Below the pieces are notes generated by a model. That model saw only the letters and a program-made list of their open reading frames with translations. It made no database searches and was not told the DNA's origin. Position numbers and translations under genes: made by a program. A stretch of 64,000 bases of DNA from Cryptosporangium aurantiacum (GTDB lineage: Bacteria; Actinomycetota; Actinomycetes; Mycobacteriales; Cryptosporangiaceae): positions 248,001-312,000 of the forward strand of contig NZ_FRCS01000010.1 of assembly GCF_900143005.1 (NCBI RefSeq). Direction: 5' to 3'. Shown here piece by piece: positions 54,507 to 61,500 of the stretch (the first letter of the stretch is position 1; each line of letters opens with the position of its first letter).

Positions 54507-54687
54507 GAATCGACGATAGGGCCATACGATCTCGGCCAAGCAGACCGCCTGAGCATCATCCGCTCATGCCGCGGATGTCGCGTTCTGCTCGCGAGTGGCA
54601 ATGGATGGCCGCTGGTCTGCATTGGGTGAAGGCGTCGTCATCTTGGCCGAGCATCACGGGCACGCTGTCGCTCGCTCGGTGAATTCC

Positions 54688-56184
54688 TCATGGGGTGGCT
54701 GACGGTTGGTTGGTGGGGATGACAGGAGGTGGCGTTGCCGAGGGGGTGGGATCGGGAGCGGCGCTGGTGGGCGTCGGGGAGGGCGGCGGCGTTGCCGCTG
54801 GCGGCGTTGTGGGCCCCGGGGAGGTGGCGCTCGGCGTCGGCGTGGACGGCGGCGGCGTTGTCGGGACGGGGCTAGCCGACGGCGTACGAGTGGGCGTGGG
54901 TGTAGGCGTGCGCGTCGGTGTGGCCTTCGGCGTGGCTCGCGGGGTCGCTCGCGGAGTCGTTGCCGGTGGGGTGGCGGCGGGGACGACGCGGGTGGCGGCG
55001 TAGAACTCGGCCCACCAGACCGGAGCGATGCGCACGACGTCGCCGGTCGTCGGAGCGTGCAGCATCCGTCCTTGGCCGAGGTAGAGGGCGACGTGGTGGA
55101 TGGTGTTCCAGTCGGACTTGTCGGTGGCGAAGAACAGGAGGTCGCCGGGGAGCAGCGCGGTGATCGACACGCGCGGGGTGGCCCGGTACTGGGGGCGTGC
55201 GGTGCGGGGCAGGCGGATGCCGGCGTGGGCGTAGGCGGTTTGGACGAGGCCGGAGCAGTCGTACCGGTCGGGTCCTTCGGCGCCCCACTCGTAGGGTTTG
55301 CCGCGCTGTGCGAGGGCGAATTCGACGGCCTTGACGGCGGCTTTTCCGGCGCGGCCGTCGGCGTCGCGGAGGTAGCGGGCGGCCGAAGCGGCGTCGGTGA
55401 CTTCTTGTTGACGTCGGGCGGCGACGAGGGTGGGTTGGTGAGCCTTGCGGAGCTGTTGAAGGGCCTTGCCGCGCTGGTCGAGATCGGTGGCGAGCTCGAG
55501 GACGCGCTGTTGCTGTCGGAGGGCGGCCGTCGCGGCACGGGTCAGTTCGTCGGTTGCGGCGCGGTGGGTGGCTTCGGCGGCGCGGAGGTTGGCGAGCGGG
55601 GCGCCGGCGGCCGGTGCTTGCTGGCCGAACATGCGGTTGCGCGGGTCGGTGGCCAGCCCGGCTGGCCGGCGGGCCGCGTCGATGTAGGAGTTGCGGGTCC
55701 AGCGGTCCACGTCCGCGCGGGCGGTCACGAGGGCACGCGCGGCTTCGCCGAGTTGGTCGGCTGCGGCGGTGTGCTCGTTGGACATGGCTTGTAGGTCGGT
55801 GCGGGCTTCCTCGAGGTGTTCGGCGACGGCTTCCGCGGCGATCTCCTGTTGGCGAACCCGCGCAGGAATCGACGTTGCGGTCGCGGGCGGCGGCGTCGCT
55901 CCGGCGCTGGGAGGGGCGGCCGGATCGGGCGGCGTGAGGGCGGAGTCAGGCGACTGCGTGCCGTTCGGTGGCGGCAGTGTCGGTAGCGCAGGCCGCGCCT
56001 CGATGTCGATGCTGGACGGACCGCTATCAAGGGTGATGAGCAGTCCGGCGGCGAACAGCAGCAAGGGGAGAACGGCTGCGAGTCCTTTGAGTTTGGGAGA
56101 GTGGCGGCGGCAGCGGCGCTTTCCGCAGCAGCACGGCGCGGGCTCGGCAGCGCGGTGCCGGCCGCGGGTGAGGTAACGCGACAC
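54688..56184 (-). CDS. Secreted or anchored NlpC/P60 endopeptidase with Thr/Pro-rich tail
   Basis: 498 residues from GTG 56184. A cytoplasmic, cysteine-rich basic start (PCCCGKRRCRRHS) precedes a membrane helix near 35-53. A Pro-rich linker and a coiled coil (about 110-275) lead to the NlpC/P60 domain: catalytic Cys near 310 in YDCSGLVQTAYAH, His near 363 in TIHHVALYLGQG, third residue in HAPTTGD. About 90 residues of Thr/Pro/Ala repeats end the protein. It should cleave peptidoglycan stem peptides. The 60-bp paired operator lies 172 bases upstream. A 30-codon frame with its own GAGGTG site (56283 to 56191) ends two codons before the GTG. Confidence 0.88.
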   Translation of the reverse strand: MSRYLTRGRHRAAEPAPCCCGKRRCRRHSPKLKGLAAVLPLLLFAAGLLITLDSGPSSIDIEARPALPTLPPPNGTQSPDSALTPPDPAAPPSAGATPPPATATSIPARVRQQEIAAEAVAEHLEEARTDLQAMSNEHTAAADQLGEAARALVTARADVDRWTRNSYIDAARRPAGLATDPRNRMFGQQAPAAGAPLANLRAAEATHRAATDELTRAATAALRQQQRVLELATDLDQRGKALQQLRKAHQPTLVAARRQQEVTDAASAARYLRDADGRAGKAAVKAVEFALAQRGKPYEWGAEGPDRYDCSGLVQTAYAHAGIRLPRTARPQYRATPRVSITALLPGDLLFFATDKSDWNTIHHVALYLGQGRMLHAPTTGDVVRIAPVWWAEFYAATRVVPAATPPATTPRATPRATPKATPTRTPTPTPTRTPSASPVPTTPPPSTPTPSATSPGPTTPPAATPPPSPTPTSAAPDPTPSATPPPVIPTNQPSATP

Positions 56185-56355
56185 GGGCGGTCAGCCGCAA
56201 GCGGCCAGGCCGGCGGATGGGCACCCGTCGGACTCGTGAGACGCGACGGCGGCGTCCCCAGACGGGACGAGCGGGGCGGGCATGTGTCACCTCAGTGGCG
56301 CAGGAGACCGAACGATCGTCAGCCTCTGTGCTGCTCACGGCCACGGCGAGGTCTT

Positions 56356-56415
56356 TGCGGACAGCCCGCAGGAAGTCTGTGGAAAACCCGCAATCCGATT
56401 GCGGAATGGCCGCAA
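56356..56415 (-). promoter_or_regulatory. Paired dyad operator upstream of the NlpC/P60 gene
   Basis: Dyads TGCGG-ACAGC-CCGCA (56356-56370) and TTGCGG-AATGG-CCGCAA (56399-56415) have centres 44 bases apart. Read on the minus strand, the 60 bases match 58399-58458 at 40 positions, including a shared CCACAGAC. Another perfect dyad, CCGCAATC-C-GATTGCGG, overlaps at 56388-56404. Confidence 0.75.
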
Positions 56416-56437
56416 CCGCCCGCGCGGCGCATGGTGC

Positions 56438-57511
56438 CTAGGGACGGTCTTCGGCAGAAGCGCGGAGTGCCGCGCTGACGGTGGTGCCGGTCAAGTCGCA
56501 CGGGTCAGACGACGCGGTGCCGACGCTGATCGTCAGTTGACCCTGATGCAGAGCGGCGCGGGCGTGCATCGCGGGGATGCCGATTCCGCCGCATTCCTCG
56601 TGTGATGCGTTGACGCCGTCCGTGTGATGGATGCCGGTGCCGTTGTCCGACACTCGAAGCGTGAGCCCGTCGGCCTGGTGCACGAGGGTGACGGTGATGT
56701 GGGTGGCGCCGCTGTGTTTGAGGGCGTTGCTGAGCGCTTCTTGCGCGATGCGGTAGGCGCTCAGAGCGGTGGCACTGTCGATCGGCGTAGTCCCGTCGGT
56801 CGGCCCGTCCGCGGTGACCTGAAAGCCGAGGGTCAGCTGCGGGTGCCGTCGGGCGGTGCGGTCGACGAGGGTCTCCAGTGCAGCGGCGAGCCCGAGTTCG
56901 GTCAGCAGCGGCGGGTGCAGGTCGGCGATGATGTCCCGCAGCGCGGTGATCTGCTCGGCGGCCAGCTCCGCGCCGTCCTTTGCGGCGTGGCGCAGGACAG
57001 TGGCGTCTGGGCCGGCGGCGGCGTGCTCGAGGCTGCGGCGCAGGTGGATGAGCGCCTGGAGGGTTTCGTCGTGCAATTCCCGGCTGATGTAGGCACGGTG
57101 GTTCTCGATCGCCGCGGTGCGGATTTTGTCCCGTTCTTGACTGAGCGTCGCGCGCATTTCGGGCCAGGCTAGGACCGCCGCGACGACGACGAGGACCAGG
57201 GCCGGCAGGTAGACCGCGCGGACCGTTCCGACCAGGGGAAGCTGTTCGGAGATCGGCAGACCGGAGAGCGCGACCGCGGAGCCGAACAAAGCGGCGGAGA
57301 GATAGAGAACTCGCGTGCGCGGCCCGGCGTGGATCGCGAGCCCGCCGGCGATGAGAGCACCGGCCAGCGCGACGAAGGTGTTGACCAGGTACGGGAGAGG
57401 TCGGTGATCGAGGCTGACACCGGCGACGAGCAGGATCACGCAGGCGCTGGTCAGCCGCTGCCGGAGCGTCTGGACCGTCGTCGCGTCGCTCGCCCGAACG
57501 GAGTGGAACAC
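56438..57511 (-). CDS. Sensor histidine kinase, HisKA_3 (NarX/DesK) type
   Basis: 357 residues from GTG 57511. Four or five membrane helices fill residues 17-120 (e.g. LVNTFVALAGALIAGGLAIH, ALVLVVVAAVLAW), with almost no extracytoplasmic domain, as in intramembrane-sensing kinases. The H box is AYISRELHDETLQALIHLRR with His147. The ATPase domain has AYRIAQEALSNALKHSGA (N box), VSDNGTGI (G1) and GGIGIPAMHARA (G2). It pairs with the NarL-type regulator 120 bases upstream in the same direction. Confidence 0.9.
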   Translation of the reverse strand: MFHSVRASDATTVQTLRQRLTSACVILLVAGVSLDHRPLPYLVNTFVALAGALIAGGLAIHAGPRTRVLYLSAALFGSAVALSGLPISEQLPLVGTVRAVYLPALVLVVVAAVLAWPEMRATLSQERDKIRTAAIENHRAYISRELHDETLQALIHLRRSLEHAAAGPDATVLRHAAKDGAELAAEQITALRDIIADLHPPLLTELGLAAALETLVDRTARRHPQLTLGFQVTADGPTDGTTPIDSATALSAYRIAQEALSNALKHSGATHITVTLVHQADGLTLRVSDNGTGIHHTDGVNASHEECGGIGIPAMHARAALHQGQLTISVGTASSDPCDLTGTTVSAALRASAEDRP

Positions 57512-57631
57512 GGCGACATGAAACCGTACGAACCGGCTTGTTAGTAGATCGCTGTGAAAATCATCGACCGATGTGCCCCGACTTGCCGGGCGGATTTAAG
57601 GCGCAGATAGGGATCGGGGACGTGATCGGCT

Positions 57632-58276
57632 CTACCGGAGGTGGGTGCGGGCGTAGGCCGCGATCTGCGCTCGGTCGGTGAGGCCGAGACGATTTCGCAG
57701 GCTGGCGCGGATGGACTCGACGGTGCGGACGCTGACCATGAGCGTTTGGGCGACTTGGGTGTTGGTATAGCCCTCTGCCCAGAGCCGGATGGCAGTCTGT
57801 TCCCGCTCGGTGAGCGGCACGCCCGCGGGGTACGGACTGCGGGCCAGGCGGGTGGCCAGATGGGGCTGCACGTAGTGGCCGCCGGCGGCGACCTCGGCGA
57901 CGGCTGCGGCCAGCTCGGGGGCTGGGGCGTCTTTGAGAATGAACCCGGCGGCGCCGGCGGCCAGCGCCGCCCGGATGACCGGGGTGTCGTCCTGCGCGGA
58001 GAGCACCAGGATCGGAACGGCGGGCGCGAGGGTGCGGAGCGCCGGCAGGTGCTGCAGCGCGTGCCCGTCGGGCAGATTCAGATCCAGCACCAGAACGCTC
58101 GGCGTCGTCCGGGCGGTGAGAATGTTCCGTGCGCCGGCCAGGTCGCCGGCTTCGGCGACCACGGGATAGCCGGCTTCGGTGAGCAGCAGCCGGGTGCCCG
58201 CGCGCGTGGTGGGGTGGTCATCGACCACCGCCACGGTCACCCCACCCGGTGGAGCGAGGCCCGCGGGGTCGGTCAT
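57632..58276 (-). CDS. NarL/FixJ-type response regulator
   Basis: 214 residues from ATG 58276. The receiver has VAVVDDHPTTRAG, phospho-acceptor Asp65 in VLVLDLNLPDG and Lys in AGFILKDAPAPE. The LuxR helix-turn-helix is PLTEREQTAIRLWAEGYTNT then QVAQTLMVSVRTVESIRASL. It is transcribed first, with the kinase gene next. It is divergent from the RHS gene, and the paired dyads in between are likely its own binding sites. Confidence 0.92.
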   Translation of the reverse strand: MTDPAGLAPPGGVTVAVVDDHPTTRAGTRLLLTEAGYPVVAEAGDLAGARNILTARTTPSVLVLDLNLPDGHALQHLPALRTLAPAVPILVLSAQDDTPVIRAALAAGAAGFILKDAPAPELAAAVAEVAAGGHYVQPHLATRLARSPYPAGVPLTEREQTAIRLWAEGYTNTQVAQTLMVSVRTVESIRASLRNRLGLTDRAQIAAYARTHLR

Positions 58277-58398
58277 GCGCGCACTCTAGCCCGAATCGTC
58301 CAGCGTCCGCCTCTGTCATCCGGTACTGCCAATGAACCGCCCCGCCGAGGCGACGTCACAGAGCGCCTCGGGTGGAATTCACCGGAACCCGCCGAGAA

Positions 58399-58460
58399 AT
58401 GCGGGAAACCCGCAAAGTCATTTCGGGTCAACCACAGACCTATTGCGGCTTTCCCGCAAT
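58399..58460 (+). promoter_or_regulatory. Paired dyad operator upstream of the RHS gene
   Basis: Dyads TGCGG-GAAAC-CCGCA (58400-58414) and ATTGCGG-CTTTC-CCGCAAT (58442-58460), centres 44 bases apart. It is the same element as upstream of the NlpC gene, in the same orientation to transcription, and lies about 72 bases before the RHS start codon and 123 bases before the response regulator ATG. Confidence 0.78.
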
Positions 58461-58531
58461 CAATAGCCCGGCGTATTTCCCTGTCGGCAATCTGACGCGG
58501 CTCGTGTCTTCGGTGCCCTTGGGGGTGCGTG

Positions 58532-61500
58532 GTGTTCCGCTCGGCAGCTACTCGTCGGCGCCTGTTCGGTCGTGTCCGCCGTCGCATGTGGACGCGTCGG
58601 CGGACGGCTCTGGTGGCGGCCGTGACCAGCCTGGTCGTCGTGCTGGGATTGGTGCCGGCTGAGCTCGTGCGGGCGGCGGTAGTCGCCGGCGTCCCGTCGG
58701 GTGTACCGGCGGCGCCCCCGGACACACCGGATCAGCGGACCGGCTCGGCCGCCGGAAAACCGCATCTGGTCGACGCGGAGACCACGGAGGCCAAGCCCGA
58801 CGCGATCACCCGGAAAACACCGGCACCTGACAAGGCGATAGCGCCGGAGCCGGTTCGGGAGAAGGCGCCGAAGTCCTCGATGTTCAAGGCACCGACGCCG
58901 CCGGCGTTGCCGGGAGCCAAGCCGCGGGTGGTCGAGGAGACGCCGAAAGCTACCGTGCGTGGCTTCGACCGCACGACGAGCAAAGAGGTGCCGGGGAAGC
59001 GGAGCCGGTTCAAGACCGTCTTCCAGAATCAGGACGGCACGCTGACCGCGGAGTACGGCACCACGCCGCGGAATTTCCAGAAGGCCGACAAGTCGTGGGC
59101 GAAGATCGACACCACGCTGGTGGGCGACGGCGGCCGGTGGCGGGTCCGCGCCGACGCGAGCGACATCTCGCTGGCCAGCCGGTCGGATGCGGCGAGCCTG
59201 GCGTCCTTCGAGCTCGGTGACGAGCGGCGAACGGCGGCTTTCAGCCTGGCTGGGGCCGCCCCGGTGACTGCCTCGGTGGACGGGGACACCGCGACGTACT
59301 CCGAGGTGCTCCCCGGCACCGATCTGGTGCTCCAGCCGATCCCGGGTGGCGGCGTCAAGGAAGCGTTGGTTCTGCAGTCGGTCCCGGCCACCAACGTGTG
59401 GAAGTTTCCGCTGACCCTCTCCGGCGTCACCGCGCGGTTGGACGACACCGGCGCGGTGGAGCTGGTGGCGACCGATGGCACGATCGCTGGCCGGATTCCC
59501 AAGGGCTACATGGAGGACTCCAAACGCGATCCGCGCTCCGGCGACGGCGTGCGGTCGGAGGGCGTTACCTACCGGTTGTTGACCGAGGGCGGAAAGACGG
59601 TCCTGGAGGTCACCGCCGATAAGGCGTGGCTGGCCGACCCGGCGCGGGTCTACCCGGTGACGGTCGACCCGACGACGTACTGGAACTTCACCGCGCCGGC
59701 CGACACCTACGTGCAGACCGGCTACACGACCACGACCTACACCGAACACGAGCTGCGGGCTGGCACCTACGACGCCGGCGCGCACGTCGCCGCGACCTAC
59801 ATGTCGTTCGGGAACCTGGCCACCGATCTGCACAACGCGACGATCTACGGGGCGCAGCTCTACCTGTATCCGATCTGGTCGTACTCGTGCTCGGCGGCTC
59901 GCTCGGTGACTGTGCACGACGTCACCCAGAGCTGGTCGCAGACCTCCATCGCCGCCTACCCGGGGCCGAGTTTCAACGCGACGCCGATCGCGACGTCCTC
60001 GCCGTTCGCCCGCGGCTACATCGCGCCCGGGGCGTCCAGCAGCGCGTGCCCGTCCTCGTGGGCGGGTGTCCCGCTCGGTACGGCCGGGAAGAACCTGGTG
60101 CAGCGGTGGGCGGATGGCGGCACCAACAACGGCATCACCGTCCGCGCGTCGACGAGCGACTCCAACGCGTGGAAGAAATTCGCCAGCCGCGACACGATCA
60201 ACGGCCCGTACATGGCGGTGACCTACAGCCCGTACGAGGCGGTCTACTCGTTCCCGCAGAACCCGCCGGTGATCAACCCGGCGGTGACGCCGACTCAGGC
60301 CGGGTACGTGCCGGTGACGGTCGCCAACGAGGGCCAGGACACCTGGGGTCCGTCCAACGACTACTACCTCACCTACCAGGTGTACGACCAGGCCGGTAAC
60401 CGCGTCTACCACGAGTCGGCCAAGACCGCGCCGACCTCCAACGTGGTGCACGGGTACTCGCACACGTTCAACGCCAGGATCAACCCGCTGCCGCCCGGCA
60501 CGTGGACGGTCATGTTCGACATGCTCCACAGCGTCAACGAGTTCCACCAGTGGGGTGTACCGCGCACCGCGCAGCTGACGGTGACCATTCCCGACCATCC
60601 GCCGCGGCTGAACGACATGTCCCCGGACCACAACTACGAAGTCGGGACGCTCCGCCCGCAGCTGTCCGCGGACGCGGACAACCTCGACGGGTGGCCTTCC
60701 AGCGGGGTGCAGTACTGGTTCCAGATCTGCGCCGGGCAGGCCCCGAACTGGGACTGGTGCGAGCAAACGCCGTGGCAGACCTCCCGGACGTGGCAGGTGC
60801 CGGCCGGAAAGCTCCAGTGGGGCAAGAACTACCACTGGACGGTGTGGGTCAACGACGGCTCCCAGACCGTCGTCGGGCCGCTGTACCTGCTCAAAACTGC
60901 CGTGCAGCAACCGGCGATCACTTCGCACCTGGCCTCCGGCGGCACCGCCGGCACCGAGGTCAACGCGCTGATCGGTAACTACACCACCACCGTCACCGAC
61001 GCCTCGGTGGCCAGCGCCGGTCCGCCGCTGTCGGTGGTCCGCACCTACAACAGCCTCGACCCTCGCACCACTAGCGCGTTCGGCGCCGGCTGGAGCACCC
61101 GCTTCGACATGAAGGTCGAACCGGACAATGACGGCACCGGCAACGTCGTGGTCACCTACCCCGACGGGCAGCAGGTGCGGTTCGGCCGCAACGCCGACGG
61201 GTCCTTCACCCCACCGCCGGGCCAGTTCGCCACGTTCGCCACCCGCGACGGCGGGGGCTGGCGGCTGATGGACAAACAGTCCACCAGCTACGAATTCGAC
61301 AGCGCCGGCCGGCTGGTCAAGGTCAGCGACCACCGCGGCCGGACCCAGACCCTCGCCTATGGCGGCGACGGCAAACTCGCCACGGTCACCGGCGTCGGCG
61401 GCCGCAAACTCACCTTCACCTGGACCGGCGGCCACGTCACCCGGGTCGCCACCGACCCGGTCAACGGCACCGCCCTGGCCTGGACCTACACCTACACCGG

